Below, piece by piece: positions 21,896-31,860 of a stretch of DNA of 64,000 nt. A model generated the notes under the pieces. It had not been told where the DNA came from. It saw only the letters and a list, made by a program, of their open reading frames with translations, and did not search any database. Each line of letters starts with the position of its first letter. Position 1 is the first letter of the stretch. The position numbers and the translations under genes are program-made. The stretch comes from Coenobita brevimanus (Eukaryota; Arthropoda; Malacostraca; Decapoda; Coenobitidae), in the NCBI GenBank assembly GCA_032717465.1, contig CM064653.1:40678407-40742406 (forward strand), written 5' to 3'.

Positions 21896-23336
21896 GCCCT
21901 GTATGGTGAAATAATTTTTTCCCCCAAAGGCCCTCTTTTGGCCTTGATTTTTTTAACCCCCCTCCCCCCCAAAAAAAAAAATCATACCAATATTGATGTA
22001 GTAAACATACAACCTCTAGGAACATCACTGAGCTTTAAAAAGGACTAATTAGAGTGTACAAAGTGGTAAATAAGTGGTGATAAGTTACCAAGACCATGAC
22101 AGGGGATGGAGCAATGTTTGAATGTCAGAGAGGGGTGTATATGAGGCTGAAGGGCCTTTCTCTCCTTCTGTAGAGAGGGAGGGGGAAGAGGATGCAGAGT
22201 GCACCTGCGTGGCAGCCATGCTTGGGGGCCATGTTGAGACGTCATCACATGGGAAGGTGGGATATTCTAGTGTCTGCACCTGACAGGCAATGTTTGGAGG
22301 CTGATTTCCGTGATTTTCCATGCACATCACATTCTTTCCTGTGTAACAGGAATCAGGGTAGAGTTTATCACCATGTAAATGGTGAAAGTTGCAAATGGTA
22401 TCCTTGTAATTGTAGGGGTCATTGTAGTAGTATTTAGTTGTGGTAGCTCAGTTGCAATCCCAGGATTATCTGAATGTGAACACAGTGAACTGCAGGTAGA
22501 AATTACCCTTTTCCTGCAGTGCACCTTCCTCTTTTTTGGGTAATAAGGAGGTATTGAGGGATGTTTACACAACCAGGCACTGGAGCCACCTGATCATATT
22601 AGTGCCACCACATGAGGATGAAGACATCCCTCACCTACAACATATTATTAAAATGAAAATAACAACATACACAGTAATGTTAAGGTTTAATATGCAGAAT
22701 TCACTAAGTAAAAGGTGTCAAGAAGCCTTCCATGCCACGAAAAATACTAGCCATAGATGGCTGTTTAAATGGTGGTAGGGTGACTGTTCCACATGGAAGG
22801 GAGCACACTAGCCAGCTACCATTATGTAAGCTTAACTTTTCAATCTGATGATGTGTTTTGTACTTCATTCTTGCTGCTACCAGGCAGTTTTATTCACCTT
22901 GTAGATGATTTTCAAAGCTGGTGGAGTTAGATAGAGCTTTCATTTGCATCTTCATTTTTAGAGGTCCGCCTTGAGTGATATAATCTGGCAGTAGCAAGAT
23001 TGATACCAATATGTAAATTGTCATCTGACTCTAGGTGTTTGTATATTGAAGGCTTTTTTTTTTTTTTCTCCATAGATGCATTATGAACTGATTTGGGGTA
23101 TTTTCAAGGCCTACAAAGCACTACAAAGCCTCTTGTGCCACCTTGAATATGGTCGTATGTTTTCCCAGACATGTAATCCCAGGGTAGATCTAGAGTAGGT
23201 GGAACAAAACTTGGTAATGTTATGGTTTAGATGCTGAATATGAAAGCTTTTAAGATTTGTTTGGTATTTTATACTTTTCAAGCAACTGTGCTAGTAAGTT
23301 CTCACCACTTCCTGCCCTCCCCAACAGGCCAAACTT
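21896..23336. other. Unannotated stretch
   Basis: Short overlapping ORFs lack motifs or codon bias. A C-run followed by a poly-A run lies at about 21955-21981. The segment near 22860-22930 (TTCTTGCTGCTACCAGGC, TTTTATTCA) resembles the arm of the fold-back element at 54218-54425. Confidence 0.4.
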
Positions 23337-23774
23337 CAGACGTAAGGCACGTTTTTGTGAGGCCCAGGCTTGAGCCTGGCTCGAGCCAGACTTAAGCCAA
23401 ACGTCCATTCCCGTTTTTGCGGTGCCCAGGCTCAAGCCGGACTCGAGCTGCGCTTGAGCCAGACTCAAGCCAAGTCGATCCACCCCTGGAGCTGGCTTGA
23501 GGTAGGTCGAGCACGGGAGTGTGACGTCATTTGTAAACAAAGATGGCGTCTTCCATTATGTTGTATGTACTGTTCTCACTTTTTTTTTCAATATGCCACG
23601 AGTATGTGGCTTGCACCGATTGATTTTGATATACAGATATGCTAGAATTTACAGTTGATGCACGTGAGAGAAGAACATGTGTAGCTAGAGTGAATTGGAC
23701 AGCTCGTTTGTGGTGCAGATCAGATCAGGTGGTGTTCACTCAGTATTGCTTTTGAATCGGCACAGGGCTGTTCG

Positions 23775-24291
23775 TTGTCCTTTTTTTTTTTTTTTTTTTT
23801 TTTTTTAGTCCATACTTCACAGAGGTATTTCTTGTAGTGGTAGAATTTTTTATCTTTATCTTTTGCATATGTTAATAACAGTATGTTCTCTAAATTGCCT
23901 TCTTCTACCTCATATTTACTTCTTATATCTTTTAATGCATTACAATTTTTAAAGAAATGTTCAAGAGTTTCTTCTTGTTTTGCTACATAATTCACAATAT
24001 GTATTTCCACCAATATACCTTGCTCTCCAGTTTAATTTTAAAGTGTTCAAGCAACATCTGTGCAGCAGTATAGAACCCTGTGTGTTTTCATAAAGTTTTT
24101 CTTCCTTAATGTCAAATTTTTTCTCTTTATAAAATATAATTGAGGATTTGTTTGTCAGTTCTTCTCTCCAACATTTTCTTTTTTTTCGTATTCATTTACC
24201 TTCTTTATTTCATCCTTTTTTAAGTTGTCCAGTTGGTTAGTATTTCTTATGCTGATTTCCTTCATATATTCCTAAATATTTTTAATCCATG

Positions 24292-24330
<39 letters not shown>
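23775..24330 (-). mobile_element. LINE-F: 3' end with CCHC motif and poly-A tail
   Basis: The minus strand reads LNWRARYIGGNTYCELC, then EETLEHFFKNCNALKDI, YEVEEGNLENILL and HYKKYLCEVWTKK. The C..C....H....C arrangement near the C-terminus is typical of jockey/I-group LINEs. The frame runs into a poly-A tail, seen as poly-T at about 23781-23806. Homology crosses one frame boundary near 24015. The 5' side is truncated close to a second poly-T run (about 24295-24330). Confidence 0.65.
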
Positions 24331-24334
<4 letters not shown>

Positions 24335-24378
24335 ACTGTTCTAAGAACACTTTTAATGCTAATGAATTATTTTCTTGC

Positions 24379-24702
24379 AGAAGAAAGCATATAATGAGTG
24401 GATGAGGAACAGGGGCGTCGAAGAAGCTGAGAGGAGGACGAGAGATTTATACGATATGTAGAGAGGAGGAGAGAGGTGAAAAGATTAGCAAAAGAGAGTA
24501 AGAAGAGAGTGGATGAGGAATTTGGAAGGAATTTGAGTGCAGAGTGGAGGGAATGTAAGAAATGTTCTGGAAAGAGATAAAGAGTGCTACACAGGGTGCC
24601 AACAAAGTTAGTTGGGGTGTGAAAGATAAAAATGGTAGATTACTAGTGGAGAAGGGAGAAAAAGTGAACAGATGGAGAGAACACTTTGATGAACAGGTGG
24701 AG
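24379..24702 (+). mobile_element. LINE-A: segment upstream of the RT domain
   Basis: Encodes KKAYNEWMRNRGVEEAERR, then SKKRVDEEFGRNLSAEWR and, in another frame, VKDKNGRLLVEKGEKVNRWR. It is collinear with 37278-36920 in the long minus-strand copy. A stop (GATATGTAG) and frameshifts are present. The downstream RT domain is absent. Confidence 0.7.
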
Positions 24703-25257
24703 TCCCTCCACGGAACACTGGTCTGTACTGCTCCTGTACAAAATAAAGGAGAAGAGTAAAGGTTTCCTTGGTGACCCGCATATTTCTGCAGAAATCAAGA
24801 TCTTCTTTCTGATCCAGGTGATCACTGAAGCCTTTCTGCTTTCCATGTGATTCTCTGCACCAACCCAAAGGAACATAATGTTATTATAAAGTATGGTTTT
24901 GCTAATATTCTTAATATATATATATTTTTTTTGAGGGGGTGGGGGGACACATTGACCTAACAGCAAAGTAGCTCACTGAAGGGAACACCTGAATGGAAAT
25001 GAGGGTCAGTTTTTAGTTTCACACAACCACTGATCTTTGCATCATTCTGAGTGTTTCCAATGGTTTTTGGTGTGATTCATTTGATTTTGCCTTTCAAATC
25101 TATTGCCAATCAATGGTTTCAAAGGAATGAATATTTTTGCAATCACCTTAGAATCTACTATTTCTTTTTAGAAATAAAGGTCAAAATAAACAGAATCACA
25201 CCCAAAACCATAGGAAACAGTCAGGTTTGATGAAAAAATATGTACTGTGGGCCTACT
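24703..25257. other. Unannotated interior of the TIR-bounded segment
   Basis: No motif-bearing ORF. A short TA run and a G-rich run occur at about 24915-24950. Confidence 0.4.
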
Positions 25258-25330
25258 ACTTACCCTAACCGAACCCAACCTAATGTAACCTAACCACCTA
25301 ACCTAACCTAACCCAACCCAACTCAACCAA
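25258..25330 (-). repeat. Degenerate interstitial (TTAGG)n-type tract
   Basis: The plus strand shows CCTAA-rich pentamers (CCTAACCTAACCTAACCCAA, with variants CCTAATGTAA and CCCAACTCAA). TTAGG on the complementary strand is the canonical arthropod telomeric unit. About ten degenerate units are present. Confidence 0.7.
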
Positions 25331-26048
25331 ATGCAAGTATTATTCATTTGCGAGCAAAGTGCATATAATGAAAAATGGTCTATATTGGCCCAGAACTTAT
25401 TTGGTAAACTTATGTTTCTAAGAATCTCTGGTTGTGCGAATCTAAAAATTGTCCGAATTGAGCACTACCAGATACCCAATAATCACAAGGCAATGTGACC
25501 CTATGGCAGAAATTCCCCACACATTCAGTACGTTGTTATCACAAATGAGTATCATCTTGATAATTCCTTTCCCTGAAAGTATGCACTGATAAAGAGTTCA
25601 TAATGCAGGTACAGTTCATGCAACATACAGAGAGTGCTGCCTGTTGCATGCACACCTGAATGAACCAGACATGCACTCATACAGCTTGTTGGCCAACTTA
25701 ATACTTAAATGGCCAATCATCTGCACCCAAAAGAAAAAAATAGATATAAAAATATATAAATCTGGCAGGGACGACATCTGCATGATGAAGTTAGCTCATC
25801 TTCTACCAAACTGAATAAGGCATGCCAAACTCTTGTCTGGATGATCCTACATTCAAATTTTATCCAACCAACATATAGTCAGCTGCCTAGGCTCATCATC
25901 GTCGTTACCAAAATATTTGACAAACTCATTACCGGCTGCCAAGAAAACTATTGGCCTATGAAGCCTCTTCTCAGCTACCTAGTCACAAACAGACACTTAT
26001 CAAAAACCGCCTTAAACTCATACTGCTGACATGATCTAACCAGTAATA

Positions 26049-26080
<32 letters not shown>

Positions 26081-26774
26081 CAATGTGTAGATGGGAAGTG
26101 GGAGGTACAAATGTGGAGATAATTGTGTTGGGGTATATTCACCTTATACAATCAGCTTCAGACAATTATGGAAGTTTGATTTTCCTTAATAGTAAAACAA
26201 TGGCTGTAAATTTACTGGCGCTGCCAAGCTTAATAAGTACGTAAAATGAAGCAATAACCTATTATCAGACTTTTACTCGCCAAACTTTTGATATGTTAGA
26301 TCTTACGAATAACAAAACCTAACCAGTCCATGATTCCAGTTGTTTCCTACCATCAACAACATAACTATTTGACCACATTACAAACATGATGGTCACAAAT
26401 GTGTTGTCTCCAGCATTATTATTAAGCTTGCTACCACCACATAATATCAATGAGTTCTGTCTACTTTCCTATACACTGTCACTGAGAGTACCTTGTTCCT
26501 AGGGTTCTCAACAAGCACCCTAAGTTTGTAAATAAAAAGCTTTCCTTATATAATGCCATTCATATTTCCAGTGGTTAGCGCAGCTGCTTTATGTACCTAG
26601 TGCCTGTTGCCATTAAAGACGACAACACAGTGACCTGGCTCATGTATTCCTCTACAAGAGTGGACACAACAGTCGCAGACTCTTGTGTCTCTGCAAACAA
26701 CGGAAAAGTTCCCATCTGGAGGGAAGAACTACTGCTTAGATCGAAAATATATGATTCTCCAATATCTGCCATGC
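25331..26774. other. Unannotated interior of the TIR-bounded segment
   Basis: No transposase motifs were recognised on either strand. A long poly-T run occurs at about 26050-26080. Short ORFs at 25841-26029 and 26575-26794 have no family resemblance I can support. Confidence 0.4.
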
Positions 26775-26943
26775 TGCTTTGCGTCATCAGCTGACCGGGG
26801 TGTTTGTTTACATTCGTCAGTACGGCTCGAGTACTGTTTTTGCGGGGCCACTTTGGCTTAAGCCAAAGAGCGAAGCCAGGCTTGAGCCTCAGGCCTCACA
26901 AAAACGCACCTTAGTTTTTTGGTGATATTTGAGAATTTTAATG

Positions 26944-26945
<2 letters not shown>

Positions 26946-27018
<73 letters not shown>
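26946..27018 (+). repeat. (TA)n microsatellite
   Basis: Pure TA tract of ~73 bp lying 30 bp outside the right inverted arm of the 23337-26915 segment. Confidence 0.95.
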
Positions 27019-27021
<3 letters not shown>

Positions 27022-27171
27022 AATAAGGCGGTTTTCATTTTAAGGTATGGTCCTATGGTGTATGGTATGGGATGTGCCTCTGAACCGACACTGCAGCTCA
27101 CCATCCACTTCCTGGGGCAGGGGGGATGGGGAGAGTCTAGAGCTGGTGGCAGGCCCAGGTGGATTCTTCAT

Positions 27172-27275
27172 TCCGGCTCCGATGATTGTTTGGGCTCCGA
27201 TGATTCTTCGTTTGGGCTCCGATGATTCTTCGTTTGGGCTCTGATGACTCTTCGTCCAGGCCCTGATGATTCCTT
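27172..27275 (+). repeat. ~22-26 bp minisatellite (GGGCTCCGATGATTCTTCG)
   Basis: About four units of TTTGGGCTCCGATGATTC with small changes, continuing as GGCCCTGATGATTCCTTG. Confidence 0.8.
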
Positions 27276-27387
27276 GTGCGGGCAGGTCCTACAGCCAGGC
27301 TCGTCTATTCCTCCGAAGGGAAGATGCGTACTCCAGTGTCGACTGCTATGGCAGGTAAATATAAAGATGATAATTTGAATTGTTGTG

Positions 27388-28060
27388 AGCAGGTGGAGAC
27401 TGTCAGACGTGAAAGGATTGAACTTGCTGGTGAATCTCTTGAGTGTGTGGAAGAGTTCTGTTATTTGGGAGACATGTTGTGTGCTGGAGGTGGAGCTGGA
27501 GCTAGCTCTGTGGCTAGGGTGAGAAGTGGTTGGAAGAAGTTCAGGGAGCTCTTGCCTCTCCTGACATTGAGAGGGCTCTCCCTACTTGCTAAGGGGTCTT
27601 TGTATGCAGCATGTGTTAGGAGTGTAATGCTGTATAGTAGTGAGACCTGGGCAGTGAAGGAGGAAGATATTCGGCGGCTCAGACGTACAGAAATGACAAT
27701 GATTAGGTGGATGTGCAGTGCGTCCCTGCGTCCAAGGCCTGGAGGGGCTGGGTCTACAATGGAAGAGTTGAGAGGTAGGATGGGACTGGAGTGTATTGGT
27801 GTTGTGATGAGGAGAGGTAGATTGAGGTGGTTTGGACATGTGGAGAGGATGGGGGATGATAATTGGGTGAGGAGGGTGAGAAGTGTTAATATTGGGGGTG
27901 GGGTTATGAGGGATAGACCGAGAAAGACATGGGACGAGGTCATTAAGTGTGACCTTAGGGTTAAGGGACTGAACAGGGAGGCTGCAATGGATCGTGCAGC
28001 GTGGAGAGCCGCCATTAGGTGACCAAGGCTGACACATGCAAGCACGTTGGAGCCTTTAAA
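27388..28060 (+). mobile_element. LINE-B: C-terminal half with intact frame to the 3' end
   Basis: An open frame to 28022 encodes the region after the RT catalytic core: ETVRRERIELAGESLE, FCYLGDMLCAGGGAGAS, SVMLYSSETWAV, RTEMTMIRWMCSASL, LECIGVVMRRGRLRWFGH, VERMGDDNWVRR, RKTWDEVIKCDLRVKGL and MDRAAWRAAIR. The (I/L)RWFGHVERM block is conserved in RTE-like LINEs; exact clade not assigned. The 3' end follows with GCAAGCACGTTGGAGCC and an A-rich tail. This frame has no stop across ~210 codons, so it is among the youngest LINE pieces here. The N-terminal half is missing. Confidence 0.8.
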
Positions 28061-28129
28061 AATTAAACAAAATGAAACGAAACGAACGAAAACCTCCTTT
28101 ATCTGTAGGGGTTAGGTTGTCCACTCAGG

Positions 28130-28700
28130 AATTTTTTTTAATTGAGGGCATCATATCTGCATAAAAACTTCCAGTGTATGAGTATTTTTTTTTTAATCAG
28201 GCGCATCATATCTGCATAAAAACTCCTCATGAGTATTTTTTTAAAATCGAGCACATCATATCAGCTTATTAACTTCATGTGAGTATTTTGTTTAATCGAG
28301 TGCTTCATATCGGCATAAAAACTCCTTCATATGAGCATTTTTTTTTTAGTCGAGCACTTCATGGCAGCATAAAAGCTCTAGTGTATGAGTATTTTTAATA
28401 GAGGGCATCATATCAACATAAAAGCTATCTGTGAGTATTTTTTTTTAATCGAGCACTTCATATCAGCATAAAAACTTCTGTATATGAGTACAGGTATTTC
28501 TTTTAATTGAGCGCTTTATATCAGCATAAAAACTGCGTATGAGTACTGTATTTTTTTTTTTCCTATTGAGTGCCTTGTATGAGCAGGAAGACTAGTACTA
28601 ATGGGTACTTTTTCATATCAAGCACCACATTTGCACAGGAAAACTCTGAACATACGTATACTGTATTTCTTTGTACTGGGGACTTTGTGTAAGTGGAATA
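28130..28700 (+). repeat. ~55-60 bp degenerate tandem array, left part
   Basis: Units share [44 protein letters not shown] and a homopolymer T run of variable length. About ten units before a LINE-A insertion. Confidence 0.8.
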
Positions 28701-28711
28701 GCTTATGTATG

Positions 28712-29014
28712 GGTTGTGGTGTTGATGTGGATGTGATAGGAAGCGTTATGAGGAACACACTGAGGTGGTTTGGCCATGTGGAGAGGATGGAGGGTGAAAG
28801 ACTGACGAAGAGAGTGTATGTGAGTGAGGTGGAGGGGGAAAGAGGGAGGGGGAGGCCGAGGATGAGATGGAGAGATGGGGTGGAGAGGTATATGAGAGAG
28901 GGGGGTGTGAGTTGGGAGCAGGGGAGTGAAATGGCGGGGAACAGGGCGACTTGGAGGCGATTTGTTTGTGGCCACCCCAAACGGGATTGAGGCGTCTGGC
29001 AATAGAGAGATAGA
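28712..29014 (+). mobile_element. LINE-A: intact 3' end showing the ORF stop beside the tail
   Basis: The frame CGVDVDVIGSVMRNTLRWF, HVERMEGERLTKRV, GRPRMRWRDGVERYMREGG, NRATWRRFVCGHPKRD ends in TGA at 28988-28990. Only GGCGTCTGGCAA separates the stop from the simple-repeat tail (TAGAGAGATAGAT). It is inserted in, and splits, the ~60-bp tandem array. Confidence 0.85.
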
Positions 29015-29575
29015 TTTTTTTCATACTGGGTATGTCATGTAAACAGGAAAATAATTAGAAATCGGTATTTTTTCACATCGAACATCTTGCATGCACAGGA
29101 AAGCTTTTGCATGTGGATATTTGTTTGTATTGAGCACTTCGTATAAGTGGGAAAGCACCTATGTATGGGCATTTTTTCATATTGAGCACCTCATATTAGC
29201 AGAAAGACTTTTACATATGGGTATTTTTTCATATTAAGACCTTATATAAATAGAAAGACTTTTACGTATGGATAGTTTTTCATATCAAGCACCTCGTATA
29301 AGCAGAACAACTCTTACGTATGGGTATTATTTCACATCGAGGTCTTGTATTGCCGGAAGACTCTTATGTATGGGTATTTTTTCATATCCAGTGCCTCATA
29401 TCAACAGGAAAACCATTACATACAGGTATTTCTTTGTATTGAGCACTGCCGATAAGAGGGAAAGCTTACATACAGACATATTTCATATCGACCACATTGT
29501 ATAAGCAGGAAGACTCGTACGCGTGGGTATTTTTGTTTCATTGAGTGCTGATACAAGGCACTCTGTGGGAAAAAA
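29015..29575 (+). repeat. ~55-60 bp degenerate tandem array, right part
   Basis: Continues the array after the LINE-A insertion: TTTTTTCATATTGAGCACCT, CGTATAAGCAGGAA and ACTCTTACGTATGGGTAT repeat about nine times. Related units reappear at about 30350-30480 and 30880-30960. Confidence 0.8.
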
Positions 29576-29606
29576 AAAAAAAAAACATATGTAAGAGTCA
29601 TCCTGC

Positions 29607-29670
29607 TTAAATGAAGTGGCCACTCCTTATGGGATTAGGGCGTCTGACGATAGATAGATAGATAGATAGC
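29607..29670 (+). mobile_element. LINE-A/SINE-5S tail fragment
   Basis: GTGGCCACTCCTTATGGGAT, TAGGGCGTCTGACGATAG and (GATA)n. Only the terminal hairpin and tail are present, so LINE-A and SINE-5S cannot be told apart. Confidence 0.65.
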
Positions 29671-29691
29671 CTCGTGTCAACAGGAAGGCTA

Positions 29692-29795
29692 CAGGCAGAC
29701 CCCGAGATACGATATGCCTAGATGCGATTCACCCGCATAGCGATGGGGGTAGAAATACCATCCTACCCCACTGAACGATGGCCAAACCCCGGTAT

Positions 29796-29838
<43 letters not shown>

Positions 29839-30340
29839 TTGATTTATAAACTGCTTTTAGACGTAGAGTAATGTGTTTTAGTCACAGGTGGAGTGAACAG
29901 TGTCATTTTGGGGTACAGTTTACTAAGTTTGATTTTTTCCAGACATATTTAATGAATTTCAGATTTTATTTTTGGGTTTAGGTGAGGTCTATCTACCTAT
30001 CTATCTATTACCAGACGCCTCAATCCCATTCGGGGTGGCCACAAACAAATCGCCTCCACGTCGCCCTGTCCCCCGCCATTTCACTGCCCTGCTCCCAACT
30101 CACACCCCATGTTTTTAGGCTTAGTTAGCTTGTTTTTAAGCTATTTAGGGTTAAGGTTAGCTAGAAACTTGTTTTTGGACTCATTTGAGTGGGTTTAGGA
30201 CTTGGTTGGGTGGAAACCCAAGGCACCAAAATGCATCCCTATACTGTACTTTACATGTTAAATCTACCCTGAGTTACAATATGCCACCTAGTGATGGGTT
30301 TTTACTTAAACAGTTGCATCATTAAACTGGGGTTTGCCTG
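29692..30340. mobile_element. Tc1/mariner-type non-autonomous element
   Basis: A 649-bp segment with ends CAGGCAGACCCC (left) and CAGGCAAACCCC (right, inverted), each flanked by TA (29690-29691 and 30341-30342). TA flanks and short CAGG-type TIRs fit Tc1/mariner. A subterminal block (CCCGAGATACGATATGCC) is echoed near the right end in direct orientation (CCTGAGTTACAATATGCC). A poly-T run lies at about 29800-29836, and a LINE-A 3' end has inserted at 29994-30113. No transposase. Confidence 0.65.
29994..30113 (-). mobile_element. LINE-A: 3' end nested in the Tc1/mariner-type element
   Basis: (TCTA)n tail, then on the minus strand GGCCACCCCGAATGGGATTG, GGAGGCGATTTG and TGAAATGGCGGGGGACAGG. It lacks upstream ORF sequence. 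Confidence 0.8.
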
Positions 30341-30447
30341 TACTACATATGGATAATTTTTAAACAGGGCACATCTTATAAGTGGGCAGCTCTTATGTAT
30401 GGGTGAAGCCAACAGGTCTGTAAGTGGGCAGCTCTTATGTATGGGTA

Positions 30448-30880
30448 TTTTTACCTGTGGTGAAGCTGACAGGTCTGTATATCTGGGGATCTTTTTCATT
30501 TTCTCCTTCTGGAATATCTGCTTTTGGAGAGCTCAGAGCAAAATTCTTATGAAATACAAAGTTGTTCAGGTTGAAATTTTGAATCGATTTTATCATGTCA
30601 GCTGTTCCGTTGGCTGACACATCAACTAGCTGTTATGTGACTTTGTTTGGATTATAAAGAGTCATTTTAGTGAATTATGAAATGCTGAGTTCCTTGGCTT
30701 GAAATTTTGAGTTGAATTGACATGTTAGCTGTTGCATCAGCTGATTATTTAGCAGTTTTCAGTTTTGCCCATAAGAAGGCCTTTTAATAAAACAGTTTCA
30801 TATTCTACGAGTTTCAAAGAAACTTTTTAAATTGGCTGCAGTAGTTTTGCTGCAGGTCTATGAAGATAGTTTCTTCTTAT
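30448..30880 (+). repeat. Rep-W, copy 1
   Basis: A ~430-bp segment sharing order with 46124-46525: TGTGGTGAAGCTGACAGGTC, TTTGGAGAGCTC, TATGAAATACAAAGTTGTTC, TTATCATGTCAGCTGTT, GTTGCATCAGCTGATTATT, CAGTTTTGCCCATAAG and TTTCAAAGAAAC. Each copy is an internal duplication of ~140-160 bp. Class unknown. Confidence 0.7.
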
Positions 30881-30978
30881 TTCATATTGAGCACCTTGCA
30901 TAGAGAGGAGGAGTTGCATATGGGTAGTTTTTCATATCCACTACCTCATCAGCAGGAAAACCTCTCTCTCTCTCTCTA

Positions 30979-31070
30979 AATCTATCTATAGCATATCTAA
31001 CAACAGTATAACCAGACGCCATAATCCCATAAGGGGTGGCCATTTGTCTTTTGAGTTAGTTGTTTTTCCA
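30979..31070 (-). mobile_element. SINE-5S: tail and body fragment
   Basis: TCTATCTATA tail, then the hairpin (minus strand CACCCCTTATGGGAT), then AAATGGCC with CAAAAGACAAA, and ACTAACTC beyond it. These body words are shared with 2172-2260 and 42089-42165 and differ from LINE-A, which has GATTTGTTTGTGGCC at this point. The 5S head is absent. Confidence 0.55.
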
Positions 31071-31154
31071 TATGTATATTTTTGTGAATGGAGGGCCTTG
31101 CGTAAGCAGGCAAACCAGCCTATAGATATTTTTCCACAAAGCAGATTATATAAC

Positions 31155-31340
31155 CTGTATAATATATCTATCTATCTATTGCCATACTCCATAATCCCAT
31201 ACGGGATGGCCACAAACAAATCGTCTCCACGTCACCCTGTCCCCTGCCATTTCCCTGCCCTGCTCCAAATTCACTCCCCCCTCTCTCATATACCTCTCCA
31301 CTCCATCCCTTCATCTCATCTTTGGCCTCCCCCTGCCTGA
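31155..31340 (-). mobile_element. LINE-A: 3' terminal fragment
   Basis: (TCTA)n tail, then minus strand GGCCATCCCGTATGGGATTA, GGAGACGATTTG, GGCAGGGGACAGGGTG and ATGGAGTGGAGAGGTATAT. In this copy the ORF stop codon is lost (GGGATTATGG). Confidence 0.75.
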
Positions 31341-31479
31341 TGTATGAAAATATCTTAGCAGGGGGAAGTCCACATATCGCTTTTTTCGGAATGGCTTGGG
31401 CTCCAGATACTCTGTTCTAGTGAGGTTTTATTGTATGTAGAATTGTTTTAAAAAAAGGAAATATTGGGTAGGGAAATGT

Positions 31480-31765
31480 GGTGGTGGTGGTGGTGGTGGT
31501 GGTGGTGGTGGTGGTGGTGATGATAGGGGTGGTGGTGGTGGTGATGATAGGGGTGGTGGTGGTGGTGGTGATGATGGTAGGGGGTGGTGGTGGTGGTGGT
31601 GGTGATGGTAGTGGGTGGTGGTGGTGATGATGGTAGGGGGTGATGGTGGTGGTGGTGATGATAGATGGTGGTTGTGATGATGGTAGGTGGTGGTGGTGAG
31701 GTGGTGATGATAGATGGTGGTTGTGATGATGGTAGTGGTGGTTTGTGGTAGTAATTATGGTGGTG
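31480..31765 (+). repeat. (GGT)n/(GAT)n trinucleotide array
   Basis: GGTGGTGGT tracts punctuated by GATGATAGGGGTGG and GATGGTAGGGG, a higher-order unit of about 30-40 bp. Pro/His/Thr-rich minus-strand ORFs are translations of it. Confidence 0.9.
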
Positions 31766-31860
31766 GTTATCCTGTGTGAAATCAATCATTATCATTGGTG
31801 TAACTCTCATCATCATCATCATCCTATAGATAATGTGTATATGTGTGTGTGTGTGTGTGT

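Larger units (their letters stand above)
23337..26915. mobile_element. Candidate composite DNA transposon with long imperfect TIRs
   Basis: Left end (23341-23541): TAAGGCACGTTTTTGTGAGG, with clusters of GGCTTGAGCC-type palindromes and later GTCATTTGTAAACAAA. Right end, inverted (26915 down to about 26780): TAAGGTGCGTTTTTGTGAGG, GGCTCAAGCC, TTGCGGGGCC and GACGAATGTAAACAAAC. The same blocks occur in the same order, so these are inverted arms of about 130-200 bp; the left arm has one extra duplicated block. No clear target duplication and no transposase were found. The interior has accumulated LINE fragments, so two separate inverted copies of a short element remain possible. Confidence 0.5.

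Noticed and set aside
27461..28045. Long minus-strand ORFs opposite LINE-B
   Set aside because: They are antisense shadows of the conserved LINE-B plus-strand frame.
31417..31822. His/Thr/Pro-rich ORFs
   Set aside because: Direct translation of the GGT/GAT trinucleotide array.
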